Both the position numbers and the translations under genes were made by a program. From Clostridia bacterium (GTDB taxonomy: Bacteria > Bacillota > Clostridia > Oscillospirales > CAG-382), in the NCBI GenBank assembly GCA_017429165.1, contig JAFRPL010000032.1, positions 62,001 through 126,000 of the forward strand: 64,000 nt of DNA, in the 5' to 3' direction. Below the pieces are notes generated by a model. It did not search any database. It was not told the DNA's origin and saw only the letters and a program-made list of their open reading frames with translations. Below are positions 49,604 to 61,604 of this stretch, piece after piece. Numbering within the stretch: position 1 is the first letter of the stretch; the number at the start of each line of letters is the position of its first letter.

Positions 49604-50731
49604 ATGATAGTCAGAACGCCCCCGATGGGATGGAATTCCTGGAACACTTTCGGACCGAATATCAACGAAGAACTCATCAAGACCACCGCCGACGCGATGG
49701 TCGAAAACGGCCTGCTGGAAGCCGGATACAATTATCTGGTCATAGACGACTGCTGGGCCGAACTCAAGCGCGACGAAAATCACCGTCTCGTTCCCAGCAA
49801 AGAGAAATTCCCCAACGGAATGAAAGCCGTCGCCGATTACGTCCATTCGAAAGGACTGAAATTCGGCATGTATTCCTGCTCGGGCACCATGACCTGCGCG
49901 GGGTATCCTTCGTCTTTTCAGTATGAATTCATTGACGCCGCCACGTTCGCCGAATGGGGCGTGGACTTTTTGAAATACGACTACTGTTTCAAGCCCGCAA
50001 GCGTGAACGGCGACCTGCTTTACAAGCGCATGGGTATGGCGCTCGCCAACTGCGGCAGAGACATACTGTTTTCCGCCTGCTCCTGGGGCGCCGACGGGAC
50101 TCATGAATGGATCAAGACCACCGGCGCGCATATGTGGCGCTCGACCGGCGACATCAACGACAGCTGGCAGAGCATTAAAGACCTTTACGAAAAGCAGATA
50201 AAACTTCAGCCGTACAACGGCAAGGGCTGTTTCAACGATATGGATATGCTCGTCGTCGGTATGAACGGCAAGGGCAACGTGGGACTCAAGGGCTGCACCA
50301 CCGAAGAATACCGCACGCATTTTTCGATATGGGCGTTCTTCAATTCGCCGCTGATGATCGGCTGCGACGTCAGGAACATGACTCCCGAAACAAAAGCGAT
50401 ACTTACCAACAAAGAGATAATCGCCCTCAACCAGGACGGCGCGCAGCGCCAGCCGTTCAAGATCTGCGACTACTGGGGCAACACCGCCTGGTGCAAACAG
50501 CTCGAAGGCGGCGACCTTGCCGTGGCGATACTGAATCTGCAGGAGCATGACATCACCCCGTTCTTTATATTTGCGGATATGGGGCTTGACCGTTCGTGTG
50601 CAGTTCGGCTGGAAATGACCGATCTGTGGACCGGCGAAACTCTGGGCGTTTTCAGAGATCAGTTCAAAGCAAAACAACCGCTGAAAGCGCACGACTGTCT
50701 GATGCTCAGGTGCAGGATCGTCAATGAATGA
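49604..50731 (+). CDS. GH27 alpha-galactosidase
   Basis: The 375-residue protein removes terminal alpha-galactose from galacto-oligosaccharides or galactomannans. The GH27 barrel begins PPMGWNSWNTFG and YLVIDDCW. Asp126 in FLKYDYC is the expected nucleophile and Asp183 in WRSTGDIND the acid/base. A C-terminal beta-sandwich completes the usual architecture at the short bacterial length. No signal peptide is present, so it is cytoplasmic. GCGGAGG precedes ATG 49604. Its last bases overlap a small zinc-knuckle gene. The canonical WNDPDML reads FNDMDML, a mild change. Confidence 0.94.
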   Translation: MIVRTPPMGWNSWNTFGPNINEELIKTTADAMVENGLLEAGYNYLVIDDCWAELKRDENHRLVPSKEKFPNGMKAVADYVHSKGLKFGMYSCSGTMTCAGYPSSFQYEFIDAATFAEWGVDFLKYDYCFKPASVNGDLLYKRMGMALANCGRDILFSACSWGADGTHEWIKTTGAHMWRSTGDINDSWQSIKDLYEKQIKLQPYNGKGCFNDMDMLVVGMNGKGNVGLKGCTTEEYRTHFSIWAFFNSPLMIGCDVRNMTPETKAILTNKEIIALNQDGAQRQPFKICDYWGNTAWCKQLEGGDLAVAILNLQEHDITPFFIFADMGLDRSCAVRLEMTDLWTGETLGVFRDQFKAKQPLKAHDCLMLRCRIVNE

Positions 50732-50918
50732 GACCTGTATAAAATGCGGTGCCGTTCTGGACAAAGACGATATCGGCGCGCATAAAAAGCTGGTTGACCG
50801 CGGCGCGCAGAGCTATATGTGCGTAAAATGTCTGGCGCGCCATTTTGACGTTACGGAACAAAAGATACGCGAAAAAATAGCGGAATTCCGCGCTCAAGGG
50901 TGCCTGCTTTTCAAGTGA
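50724..50918 (+). CDS. Small protein with two CxxC motifs
   Basis: The 64-residue protein has CIKCGA at the N-terminus and CVKCLARHF 28 residues later, a spacing that fits one zinc ribbon. The C-terminal half is helical (VTEQKIREKIAEF). No function is assigned; proteins of this kind occur beside GH27 and other sugar genes in Clostridia but the connection is not established. It starts eight bases inside the GH27 gene with GGATCG as a weak ribosome site, so it is translationally coupled. Confidence 0.75.
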   Translation: MNETCIKCGAVLDKDDIGAHKKLVDRGAQSYMCVKCLARHFDVTEQKIREKIAEFRAQGCLLFK

Positions 50919-50973
50919 AGGCGTATAATGATATAAACCGGTATATTTTCCCCTTTTTCGGAGTTGACATCAG

Positions 50974-51828
50974 ATGAACAACAAACACGATTTTGACACT
51001 TTCGTCGCCGAGACCGCGCGCAAGTTGGCGCTTCGCAGCGAAAAGCAGGCGGAGACCATAAACCGTTCGGGGCTGAAATCGCAGGTGGAAACGCTGATAC
51101 TGCTTTTGCGCAGTGCGATGTACCCGCGCGTTTTCGGCAGCTGCACGCGCGAGGATAATTATATAAGCGACGATATACGCATAGCGCTGCACCGCGGCGC
51201 GCTGCTTTTGTACGACATTCTGTACGACCTCGATCCCGCAAAAGACGCCGTGAAAGCCAACGCGACGGTGTGCGATTTCATTTCAGGGCTCGACGAGATA
51301 TGCGCGCTGACCGAGACCGACGTCCGCGCCGCCTACGAGGGTGACCCCGCGGCGAGGAGCGAGACCGAGATCATGCTCGCCTACCCCGCGTTCGAGGCCA
51401 TAAGCATCTACCGCATAGCCCACCGGCTTTACGTGCTGGGCGCCGAGCTCATCGCCCGTATGATGACCGAATACGCCCACCGTCTCACCGGCATCGACAT
51501 CCACCCCGGCGCCGAGATAGGCGAATACTTCTTTATAGATCACGGCACGGGAGTCGTTATCGGCGAGACCTGCACCATCAAAGACCACGTCAAGCTTTAT
51601 CAGGGCGTGACGCTGGGAGCTTTGAGCTTTAAGCTCGACGACAACGGCAATCCCATTAAAGGCATAAAGCGCCATCCCGATATCGGCAGCCACGTCGTCA
51701 TATACGCCGGCGCCACGATACTCGGCGGCGACACCGTGATCGGCGACAACACGGTCATAGGCAGTAACGCGTGGATCACCCATTCCGTTCCCGCCGGAAG
51801 CAAAGTATTCTATACAAAACAGGATTGA
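50974..51828 (+). CDS. cysE: Serine O-acetyltransferase (EpsC-type)
   Basis: The 284-residue enzyme acetylates L-serine for cysteine synthesis. The C-terminal left-handed beta-helix has hexapeptide repeats with the catalytic segments IDIHPGAEIGEYFFIDHGTG and VVIGETCTI, then LYQGVTLGA and KRHPDIGSHV. The long N-terminal helical part (about 130 residues) fits the EpsC/SrpH-type longer form. ATG 50974 is preceded by GGAGTTG at a normal distance. No cysteine synthase gene is next to it. It ends at a strong hairpin. Confidence 0.92.
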   Translation: MNNKHDFDTFVAETARKLALRSEKQAETINRSGLKSQVETLILLLRSAMYPRVFGSCTREDNYISDDIRIALHRGALLLYDILYDLDPAKDAVKANATVCDFISGLDEICALTETDVRAAYEGDPAARSETEIMLAYPAFEAISIYRIAHRLYVLGAELIARMMTEYAHRLTGIDIHPGAEIGEYFFIDHGTGVVIGETCTIKDHVKLYQGVTLGALSFKLDDNGNPIKGIKRHPDIGSHVVIYAGATILGGDTVIGDNTVIGSNAWITHSVPAGSKVFYTKQD

Positions 51829-51841
51829 CTTAAAAAGAAAG

Positions 51842-51880
51842 ACGGCTTTTGCAAATGATTTGCAAAAGCCGTTCTGTTTT
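51842..51880. terminator. Terminator after cysE
   Basis: ACGGCTTTTGCAAA (51842-51855) and TTTGCAAAAGCCGT (51859-51872) form a perfect 14-bp hairpin, with TTCTGTTTT following. It overlaps the end of the convergent zinc-ribbon gene. Confidence 0.85.
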
Positions 51881-52274
51881 ATATTTTAACTCTGAATTCG
51901 GCGCCGCATTTTGGGCATTTGACGCCGTGTTCACCCTTTATGCGCTGCAGCCGCAGCTGCGCCTTGCAGGTCGGGCATTTCATATAGACGTGAGTTTTTC
52001 TGTCTTTGAAACGGTTCTTTATGCGCACAAAGAACAGTTTTATCTTTTCCCAAACCGAAAGGAACGCTTTGTTTTCGCGCAGACGCGTCTGGATCCTGCG
52101 CGAAAACATCCGGTAGACCGCAAAAGCCATTATGACGAGCTGGATTATATAAATGACGAGCGAACGGGCGAATATATTGACGAACGAAAGCGCGACCGCG
52201 GCGACGACAAGCGCCGTGTTGAGCTGATCGGAGCCGTAACGCCCGTACATAAACTTACGCAAACGGTCAAACAT
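51879..52274 (-). CDS. Two-helix membrane protein with C-terminal zinc ribbon
   Basis: The 131-residue protein has a short basic start, two membrane segments (about 20-40 and 41-57), a basic stretch and a C-terminal zinc ribbon with CPTCKAQL and CPKCGAEF. It looks like a cytoplasm-facing ribbon anchored in the membrane; no function is known. Its start overlaps the end of psd by eight bases, so it is co-translated with a phospholipid-synthesis enzyme. A link with membrane lipid metabolism is inference from position only. Confidence 0.75.
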   Translation of the reverse strand: MFDRLRKFMYGRYGSDQLNTALVVAAVALSFVNIFARSLVIYIIQLVIMAFAVYRMFSRRIQTRLRENKAFLSVWEKIKLFFVRIKNRFKDRKTHVYMKCPTCKAQLRLQRIKGEHGVKCPKCGAEFRVKI

Positions 52275-53154
52275 CGTCGGCCTCCGCGCGCACGGCCGAG
52301 CCGATCCGCTCGCCGATATGTACTGCGGTCTCTACGCCTTCCGCGGAATTGCGGACGATATCTTCGTCCAGAACGGCGACGCCCTTGCGGAGCATCACCA
52401 CCACGGTGGAACCGCCGAATTCGAACATTCCCTTTTCCTCGCCGCGCACGAAAGCGCACGCCCCGGAAAGGTTGCTTATCTTCCCCACGAGCATGGCGCC
52501 GATTTCCGCCTGTATGGCTTTGCCGAAGTTTTCGGTCTGCATAACGGTGTATTCACGGCAGTTTTGTCTATAATAGTCATACCGCTCCAGCGACACGGGC
52601 TTGACCGTGTGGAGCACGCCTTTTATATGGATGTTTTCGCCCTTGGTGCCGGAATCGAAATAGCAGTAGCGGTGATAATTGTCGACCGTGAGGCGGAAAA
52701 CGAGCATATATCCGCCGTTGAATTCAGAAGCCAGCGCGGGATCCTTGAGGAATTCCGCCGCGCTGTACGGCGCGTTTTTGATATAGAAGACGCTGTCTTC
52801 GCTGATAGTATAAGCGGTGAGTTTGGAATCGCAGGGGGCAACGAGCGCGTCCTTATCGGAGCATACGCGCAGGTTTTCGGGCTTGAGACGGCGGGTGAAA
52901 AAGTCGTTGTAGCTTTTATACTCGCGCTCCTCGTACAGGGACATATCTATGCCGTTTTCTTCGACAAACTTTTCTATGCGCCTTTTAGAAAAGCGTGAAT
53001 TCATGTAGCGCCCCACGACTTTTGCGGTAAACGGCTTGTTGGCAGCTTTGAGCAGTACGCGCCCGAAAGCGTTGCCGTAAAGGAATTCCAGCGTTTTTTC
53101 GTCCGACTTAGAAACGTATTCCTCGCCGGATCTGCTCCTGACTGAAGGACCCAT
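52267..53154 (-). CDS. psd: Phosphatidylserine decarboxylase
   Basis: The 295-residue enzyme makes phosphatidylethanolamine and belongs to the membrane-associated pyruvoyl group. The self-cleavage site is FGGSTV with Ser249 as the future pyruvoyl residue, in place of the LGST of many members. Further family segments are YKSYNDFFTRRL, APCDSKLTAY, LTVDNYHRYC and AMLVGKIS. It cleaves into alpha and beta subunits after translation. GGAAG is six bases before ATG 53154, and the gene starts one base after the stop of the flippase-like gene. Confidence 0.95.
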   Translation of the reverse strand: MGPSVRSRSGEEYVSKSDEKTLEFLYGNAFGRVLLKAANKPFTAKVVGRYMNSRFSKRRIEKFVEENGIDMSLYEEREYKSYNDFFTRRLKPENLRVCSDKDALVAPCDSKLTAYTISEDSVFYIKNAPYSAAEFLKDPALASEFNGGYMLVFRLTVDNYHRYCYFDSGTKGENIHIKGVLHTVKPVSLERYDYYRQNCREYTVMQTENFGKAIQAEIGAMLVGKISNLSGACAFVRGEEKGMFEFGGSTVVVMLRKGVAVLDEDIVRNSAEGVETAVHIGERIGSAVRAEADDV

Positions 53155-53155
53155 T

Positions 53156-54205
53156 TTATACTTCCTTTTTATTGATGATGGAATGGCGTATATGGTTTAT
53201 CATAACCACTATCGCAGAAATGATCAACCCGAAATAGTAGTTTGCAAAGCGTATGAGTATCATAGCGCCCGTGGCTTTTTCGGGTCCGAATGTGTTCTGA
53301 TACATCATAATGATCGCCGCCTCGTTTGCGCCCATCCCGCCGGGGAGCGGAAGCGAATCGACCGCGAGCGCTATAAACGCCTGGACCGAAACGAAATACA
53401 GATACGAAAAATCGTTCCGCCCGAACGAGCGGTACACGAAGAACGCCACCGAGAAAAAGGCGAGACGCATAAAGAATATTATAAAGAACAGTTCGGCAAG
53501 AAACAGCTTGTGGCCTTTGATGTCTTCCGCCGCCTGACGGTATTCTGTAGTGAATTTGTAATACGATTCCTGAGCTTTGTCGAGATCCTTTATGATACGG
53601 AGCTTAGAGCCGATGCGGATGATGAACCTGCCTATGGCAAATGTGAGTTTCTGATAGAACATCGTGACGATGGCGAGCGCGATCATACCCAGGCATACGA
53701 TAAGCCCGAAGAACCACAGCACGATAAACAGCGTTCCAGCGGCGAACCACACATCGTGGTACATAATGAGCGCCGCAAGGTTGAGGAAAAGCAGCACTAC
53801 TTTGAAAAGCACGGTCAAAAGCACCGTGGAAAGCGTCGCGGCGGACGCCGGGACGTCGTCCTTGGTCATGTAATAAACGACCATCGGCTGTCCGCCCGTG
53901 GCGGAAGGAGTTATAGCCGAAAAATAGAAATCGGTACAGCCGTAGACCACCCCCTTGACGAGGTTGGTCTTTACCCCCTTGAAACGCAGCGTTTCGCGGC
54001 AGAAGAATCCGTAAAGGATAAAATAGATAAAGATCATCGAAAACGCCGCGAGCACGAAACGCCAGTCGGCAGAGGTGATGATGTCGAACACTCTGCCGAA
54101 ATCGATGTCTTCTTTGCCGAATATTATAAAATATGTCAACACAAAAAGCAGGACCATGAATAGGATACTGAGTATCAAGTTCCGCTTTCTTTTAGATTTA
54201 TCCAT
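53156..54205 (-). CDS. LPG-synthase-TM/UPF0104-type membrane protein
   Basis: The 349-residue protein has about eight membrane segments and belongs to the lysylphosphatidylglycerol synthase TM-region family, which covers the flippase half of MprF and proteins like YbhN and AglD. Family-typical segments are ITPSATGGQPMVVYYMTK and LPLPGGMGANEA. There is no aminoacyl-transferase domain, so lipid translocation or a glycosyltransferase-like role is more likely than lipid lysylation. ATG 54205 has ACGGAG seven bases before; TTG 54220 would add five residues. It is first of the operon with psd, under a near-perfect promoter. Confidence 0.85.
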   Translation of the reverse strand: MDKSKRKRNLILSILFMVLLFVLTYFIIFGKEDIDFGRVFDIITSADWRFVLAAFSMIFIYFILYGFFCRETLRFKGVKTNLVKGVVYGCTDFYFSAITPSATGGQPMVVYYMTKDDVPASAATLSTVLLTVLFKVVLLFLNLAALIMYHDVWFAAGTLFIVLWFFGLIVCLGMIALAIVTMFYQKLTFAIGRFIIRIGSKLRIIKDLDKAQESYYKFTTEYRQAAEDIKGHKLFLAELFFIIFFMRLAFFSVAFFVYRSFGRNDFSYLYFVSVQAFIALAVDSLPLPGGMGANEAAIIMMYQNTFGPEKATGAMILIRFANYYFGLIISAIVVMINHIRHSIINKKEV

Positions 54206-54234
54206 TTGTGGCTCCGTCAATATAATATCACTTT

Positions 54235-54263
54235 ATTATATACAGATTCAATGCGGTTGTCAA
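54235..54263 (-). promoter_or_regulatory. Promoter of the flippase-psd operon
   Basis: TTGACA (54263-54258) and TATAAT (54240-54235) on the minus strand are separated by 17 bp, 30 bp before the start codon. Confidence 0.88.
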
Positions 54264-54296
54264 TACGTATTTTTTTGTGAATTTTTTGCTCTTCAC

Positions 54297-54324
54297 TTGA
54301 CATATCTGAAAAAATATATATTAT
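54297..54324 (+). promoter_or_regulatory. Promoter of the yqeG-ligA run
   Basis: TTGACA at 54297-54302 and TATTAT at 54319-54324 are separated by 16 bp, 47 bp before the yqeG start. Confidence 0.7.
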
Positions 54325-54370
54325 TATATGTGTAGTAATATATACTTATGCTATTAAGGAGAAGTGTACC

Positions 54371-54925
54371 TTGCGACTGAAGAAAATGCTCGTCCCCGAG
54401 GCAATGTACAACGACATATACGAAATAAGCGCAGACGAGATCGTCGCCAGAAACAAAAAGGGCGTCATTTTCGATATCGACAACACCGTCGCGCCGTACG
54501 AGATCGCCACGCCCACCGACGAGATGAAGGCGTATTTTTCGAGTCTGGTAGGCGCCGGGCTGCGGATTGCTTTCGTTTCGAACAACAAGCACGACAGGGC
54601 GCGCATTTTTACCGCCGAGCTTGGCTTTTTCTTCGTTTCGGACGCTTCCAAACCTTCACCCAAAGGCATACTCCGGTGCATAGACCATTTAGAATGCACC
54701 AAAGAAGAAGCGCTGCTGGTGGGCGACCAGATATTCACCGACTGTCTGGCGGCTCACCGCGCGGGCATAGAATGCTTTCTGGTCAAGCCGATAAAAGACA
54801 AACCCACCGCATTTTTCCGCCTGAAACGGCGGCTTGAAAAGCCGTTCATAAACATCTATAAGGCGCGCAAAGCGAAAAAGATGGAAAAAGAAAAAGAAAA
54901 GGAAAGCAAAAATGAAAAGGACTGA
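54371..54925 (+). CDS. yqeG: YqeG-family HAD-type phosphatase
   Basis: The 184-residue cytoplasmic protein is of the HAD IIIA subgroup. Motif I is FDIDNTV with Asp35 and Asp37, motif II SNN (VSNNK), and motif IV LVGDQIFTDCLA. YqeG proteins are widespread in Firmicutes; the substrate is unknown. Start is TTG 54371 with AAGGAG nine bases upstream. The C-terminus is a long Lys/Glu-rich tail (from about 158) that overlaps the next gene by 14 bases. In other Firmicutes the gene is often with aroE-yqeH, a context not seen here. Confidence 0.92.
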   Translation: MRLKKMLVPEAMYNDIYEISADEIVARNKKGVIFDIDNTVAPYEIATPTDEMKAYFSSLVGAGLRIAFVSNNKHDRARIFTAELGFFFVSDASKPSPKGILRCIDHLECTKEEALLVGDQIFTDCLAAHRAGIECFLVKPIKDKPTAFFRLKRRLEKPFINIYKARKAKKMEKEKEKESKNEKD

Positions 54926-55784
54926 ATTCGGACCAGCCGGCAATTCCCTTTCGTTTTACGCGGACGGCAAGAAGAGCACGCTGCAGGCGTTTGAATGGCT
55001 GAAGCAAAAAGGGCTGGACGCATACGAATATCAGGGCGGCAAAGGCATTTACGCAAGCGACGTGACGCTTGGCGCCCTTGGCGAGGAAGCCGCGAAAAAC
55101 AGCATAACCGTTTCGCTCCACGCGCCGTATTACATATCGCTTTCTTCCGTTGAGGAAGAAAAACGGCAGAACAGCGTGAACTACATAACGCGCTCGGCTT
55201 CCGCCGCAGATCTTTTGAAAGCGCGCGTGTTTGTGGTACATTCGGGTTCGGCGAGCGGGACCGACCGCGAAGACGCGATGCGCCGCGCCGAAAGCACGCT
55301 TTTTGCGGCGGCGCAGGCGCTGGAAGACGGCGGGTATTCCGCACGCGCCGGGCTCGAGACGATGGGCAAGTTAAACCAGCTGGGCACGCTCGACGAAGTC
55401 ATACGGCTGTGCAGAGTAAGCGAAAAGCATTTCTGCCCCGTGGTGGACTTCGGGCATCTGAACGCGCGCACGCTGGGCGGCATAAGTTCGGAAGACGACT
55501 ACAAGCGCATATTCGATACGATATCGCGCGAGCTCGGCGCGATTTACGCCGAAGAGCTGCACTGCCATTTTTCTAAAATAGAATACACCAAAATGGGCGA
55601 AAAGAAACACCTTACGTTTGAAGACGAGGTCTACGGACCTTCGTACGAGCAGTTTATGAACGCCGTGGTTTCGCTGGGAGTACATCCCACCGTGATATGC
55701 GAATCCGACGGAACGATGGCGGAAGACGCCCTGACGATGAAAAGATACTATGAAAATGAATGCGGAAAGCAAAAGAACGGTTAA
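54912..55784 (+). CDS. Endonuclease IV-like TIM-barrel protein
   Basis: The 290-residue protein is a sugar-isomerase/AP endonuclease 2 barrel closest in appearance to deoxyribonuclease IV. Metal-site segments include SLHAPYYISL, VFVVHSGSASG, GLETMGK, VVDFGHLNAR and ELHCHFSKIEY with CESDGTM. In Nfo these residues hold three zinc ions and cleave DNA at abasic sites; whether this relative does so is not proved, since the DNA-binding loops differ. It overlaps yqeG by 14 bases and the SanA-like gene by 35 bases. Confidence 0.8.
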   Translation: MKRTEFGPAGNSLSFYADGKKSTLQAFEWLKQKGLDAYEYQGGKGIYASDVTLGALGEEAAKNSITVSLHAPYYISLSSVEEEKRQNSVNYITRSASAADLLKARVFVVHSGSASGTDREDAMRRAESTLFAAAQALEDGGYSARAGLETMGKLNQLGTLDEVIRLCRVSEKHFCPVVDFGHLNARTLGGISSEDDYKRIFDTISRELGAIYAEELHCHFSKIEYTKMGEKKHLTFEDEVYGPSYEQFMNAVVSLGVHPTVICESDGTMAEDALTMKRYYENECGKQKNG

Positions 55785-56451
55785 GAAAATACTCATATGG
55801 TGCGGCGTTACGGTTTTGCTGTGCCTGCTGCTCGTAATCGCTGCGAACCTTACAGTCATTTTTTCGGCAAAGCCGCGCGTGATAGCGCAATCCGACGCCG
55901 AAAGTCTGAACGCCGACTGCATACTGGTACTCGGCGCCAAAATAGAAGGCGACTACCCTTCCGACGTGCTGAAAGACCGCCTGGACGTGGCGATAGAATT
56001 ATATCAAGCGGGCGCGGCACCGAAGCTTTTGATGTCCGGCGACCACGGCACGGACGGCTATGACGAGCCTTCGGTGATGAAACGGTACGCCATAGAACAC
56101 GGCGTGCCTTCATACGATATTTTCTGCGACCACGCCGGTTTTAATACCTACGATTCGCTCGCGCGTGCGAAAAAGGTGTTCGGCTGTCAGAAGATCATCG
56201 CCGTTACTCAGGGCTTTCATATATCGCGCGCGGTGTTTTTGGGCAAGGCGCTTGATATCGATATCTACGGCGTGACGAGCGACCGCAGCCCGTACAAATT
56301 TTCGAACCACGTGCGCGAATCGCTTGCGCGCGTCAAAGCGGTGTTCACGGCTGTGTTCAAGCCCGAACCGCGTTACCTTGGCGAAAGTGTTCCCATAACC
56401 GGCGACGGGAGAGTCACCGACGATATATCGTTTGATACCGGAGAAGAATGA
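55750..56451 (+). CDS. SanA/YdcF-like DUF218 membrane protein
   Basis: The 233-residue protein has one N-terminal membrane helix (about 13-35) and an outer DUF218 domain: DCILVLGAKIEGDYPSDVL, KLLMSGDHG, EPSVMKRYAIEHGVP and GFHISRAVFLGKALDID in part. SanA of Escherichia coli affects vancomycin permeability at high temperature; related ElyC and YdcF act in envelope metabolism. Cell-wall precursor handling is thus plausible. The start is inside the endonuclease-like gene and its end runs close to prmA, a fully compact operon. Confidence 0.85.
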   Translation: MKMNAESKRTVKKILIWCGVTVLLCLLLVIAANLTVIFSAKPRVIAQSDAESLNADCILVLGAKIEGDYPSDVLKDRLDVAIELYQAGAAPKLLMSGDHGTDGYDEPSVMKRYAIEHGVPSYDIFCDHAGFNTYDSLARAKKVFGCQKIIAVTQGFHISRAVFLGKALDIDIYGVTSDRSPYKFSNHVRESLARVKAVFTAVFKPEPRYLGESVPITGDGRVTDDISFDTGEE

Positions 56452-56452
56452 A

Positions 56453-59400
<2,948 letters not shown>

Positions 59401-59414
59401 AAGGAGATATAAAG

Positions 59415-60641
59415 ATGAACAAATCCATGCTCAGAAAATACGCGGCGCTGATAGTGAGATGCGGCGCCAACGTGCAGAAAAAGCAGGAAGCGGTGATCTA
59501 CAGCGCTGTCGATCAGCACGATTTTGCGCTGATGCTCGCGGAAGAATGCTACCGCGCGGGCGCTTCGGAAGTCACGATGGAATGGACGTATCAGCCCATC
59601 ACCAAGCTGAATTACAAAAAGATGACGCTCAAAAAGCTTTCGGAATACCCCGCATGGCGCGAAGAAAAGCTGAAGCACACGTCTAAAGTGCTGCCCGCCG
59701 CGATACACATACTTTCGGAAGATCCCGACGGGCTGAACGGAATAGATTTTGAAAAAGTGGCAAAGGCGCGCCAGGCGATATTCCCCAGAATCAAGCCCTA
59801 CCGCACCGCGATGGAAAACCGTTACCAGTGGACGATAGCCGCCGTGCCTTCGCCCGCCTGGGCAAAAAAAGTGTTCCCGGGAGAGCGCGCGTCGGTCGCA
59901 ATGAAAAAGCTGTGGGACGCGATATTCGCCACCTGTTACGTGGAAAAAGACAACGATCCGCTCGCCGACTGGGCGAAACGCAACGCAGATTTCAAAAAGC
60001 GCAGTTCCCTGTTAAACGAAAAGCATTTTGATTATCTGCACTACAAATCCGAAAACGGCACCGATTTCAAAGTGTGGCTCATGCCCGAATCGCGCTGGGG
60101 CGGCGGCAGCGACACGACGCTGAGCGGCGTGACGTTCAACCCCAATCTTCCCACGGAGGAAGTTTTCACTGCCCCGTGCAGAGGCCGCGCAGAAGGACGG
60201 CTCGTTTCGACCAAGCCGCTTTCGTATAACGGCGCGCTTATAGAAAACTTTGAATTCACGTTCAAGGACGGCAAAGTAGTATCGCACAAAGCCGAAAAGA
60301 ACGACGATCTGCTTGAAAAGATGATAACGATGGACGAAGGCGCAGCATATTTGGGTGAAGTGGCGCTGGTCCCCAAAGGTTCGGGCGTGGACAAGTGCGG
60401 CGTGCTGTTCTACGAAACGCTGTTCGACGAAAACGCCTCCTGTCACATAGCGCTGGGTTCGGGGTACGCCGACTGCCTGGAAGGGTTCGAGAATATGACG
60501 CCCGACGAACGCAAAGAAAAAGGGCTCAACGATTCCATGATCCACGTCGATTTCATGGTCGGCGCGGAAGATCTTTCGATTGTAGGATACAAGGACGGCA
60601 AACCCTTTGAAATATTCAAAAACGGCACCTGGGCGTTTTGA
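59415..60641 (+). CDS. M29-family aminopeptidase (AmpS/PepS type)
   Basis: The 408-residue cytoplasmic metallopeptidase releases N-terminal amino acids. Family segments are KYAALIVRCGANVQKKQEAVI in part, the metal-site NLPTEEVFTAPCRGRAEG, DEGAAYLGEVALVP and NASCHIALGSGY, then HVDFMVG near the C-terminus with Glu and His ligands. AAAGGAG is well placed before ATG 59415; the frame extends upstream into the ligA region, which is out of family. It lies 14 bp after ligA and is the last gene before the uppP promoter. Confidence 0.94.
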   Translation: MNKSMLRKYAALIVRCGANVQKKQEAVIYSAVDQHDFALMLAEECYRAGASEVTMEWTYQPITKLNYKKMTLKKLSEYPAWREEKLKHTSKVLPAAIHILSEDPDGLNGIDFEKVAKARQAIFPRIKPYRTAMENRYQWTIAAVPSPAWAKKVFPGERASVAMKKLWDAIFATCYVEKDNDPLADWAKRNADFKKRSSLLNEKHFDYLHYKSENGTDFKVWLMPESRWGGGSDTTLSGVTFNPNLPTEEVFTAPCRGRAEGRLVSTKPLSYNGALIENFEFTFKDGKVVSHKAEKNDDLLEKMITMDEGAAYLGEVALVPKGSGVDKCGVLFYETLFDENASCHIALGSGYADCLEGFENMTPDERKEKGLNDSMIHVDFMVGAEDLSIVGYKDGKPFEIFKNGTWAF

Positions 60642-60671
60642 GATTTGGTTTACATAATTTTGTAAAATCGC

Positions 60672-60700
60672 TTGACATATCGGGCAGGAACGGTTATAAT
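60672..60700 (+). promoter_or_regulatory. uppP promoter
   Basis: TTGACA at 60672-60677 and TATAAT at 60695-60700 are separated by 17 bp, 54 bp before the uppP start. The rest of the 113-bp gap shows nothing else. Confidence 0.88.
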
Positions 60701-60754
60701 ACTCTTGCTTGAAACATATTTTCTTGTGAAATATGCAGTTTCGGAGGCAAATGA

Positions 60755-61588
60755 ATGTCTGTTCTCGAAGGTTTACTTTACGGGCTGCTGCAGGGACTTA
60801 CCGAGTTTTTGCCCGTGTCGTCGTCCGGCCATCTGGCGCTTGCGCAGAACATTTTCGGCGCAAAGGATATGGAAACGAATTATCTGACGTTTACCGTCCT
60901 TTTGCACCTCGGCACGCTGGCGGCGGTGGTTTTCGTATACCGCAAAGACGTGTGGCTTATGATAAAGGGCTTTTTCACACTTATGAAAAAGCTGTTCACT
61001 TCCCGCCTGCGCGAGGGGCTAGATTACGGCGAAAAGCTGTTTTTGCTTGTGTTCATAGCGACTCTGCCGCTTGTGGCGGCGGTGTTCCTTGAAGACAAGA
61101 TCGAAAGCGTTTCCGGCGTGGTGTGGGCGATAGGTCTGCTGCTCATAGTAAACGGACTGATGCTTTACGTGGCCGACAAACTCGCAAAAGGAGATCTTTC
61201 CGTGCAGGACGCCAAACCCCGCCACGCGATATTTGTCGGAATAATGCAGATCCTGGGGATATTCCCCGGAATATCGCGTTCCGGCGCCACCGTGACGGGC
61301 GGACTTTTTTCGGGGTTCGGCAAAGAAGACGCGGTGAAAATTTCGTTTCTGATGTCGATACCCGCTATAGCCGGCGCGAACATACTCAAGATATTCGAAC
61401 TAAAAAACAATCCGCTGCCCGAAGGTTCGCTTCCGGCGGTGCTCTGCGGCATTGCCGCGGCGGTGATTTCGGGTTTTGCGGCAATAAAGCTTTTGCAGTT
61501 CATTGCAAAGAGCAAAAAGCTTTCGGTCTTTTCGCTGTATTGCGTGATCATCGGCGCGGCGGCGATAATCTACGATATTATTAACTAA
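60755..61588 (+). CDS. uppP: Undecaprenyl-diphosphatase (BacA type)
   Basis: The 277-residue integral membrane enzyme recycles the lipid carrier of peptidoglycan synthesis by removing one phosphate from undecaprenyl diphosphate; overproduction gives bacitracin resistance. The two motifs are QGLTEFLPVSSSGHL at the N-terminus and PGISRSGATVTGGL in the second half, which together form the active site. About eight membrane segments are visible. CGGAGG is seven bases before ATG 60755. It is 16 bp before ftsK. Confidence 0.97.
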   Translation: MSVLEGLLYGLLQGLTEFLPVSSSGHLALAQNIFGAKDMETNYLTFTVLLHLGTLAAVVFVYRKDVWLMIKGFFTLMKKLFTSRLREGLDYGEKLFLLVFIATLPLVAAVFLEDKIESVSGVVWAIGLLLIVNGLMLYVADKLAKGDLSVQDAKPRHAIFVGIMQILGIFPGISRSGATVTGGLFSGFGKEDAVKISFLMSIPAIAGANILKIFELKNNPLPEGSLPAVLCGIAAAVISGFAAIKLLQFIAKSKKLSVFSLYCVIIGAAAIIYDIIN

Positions 61589-61604
61589 CAAAGGTTCGGT
61601 GAAA

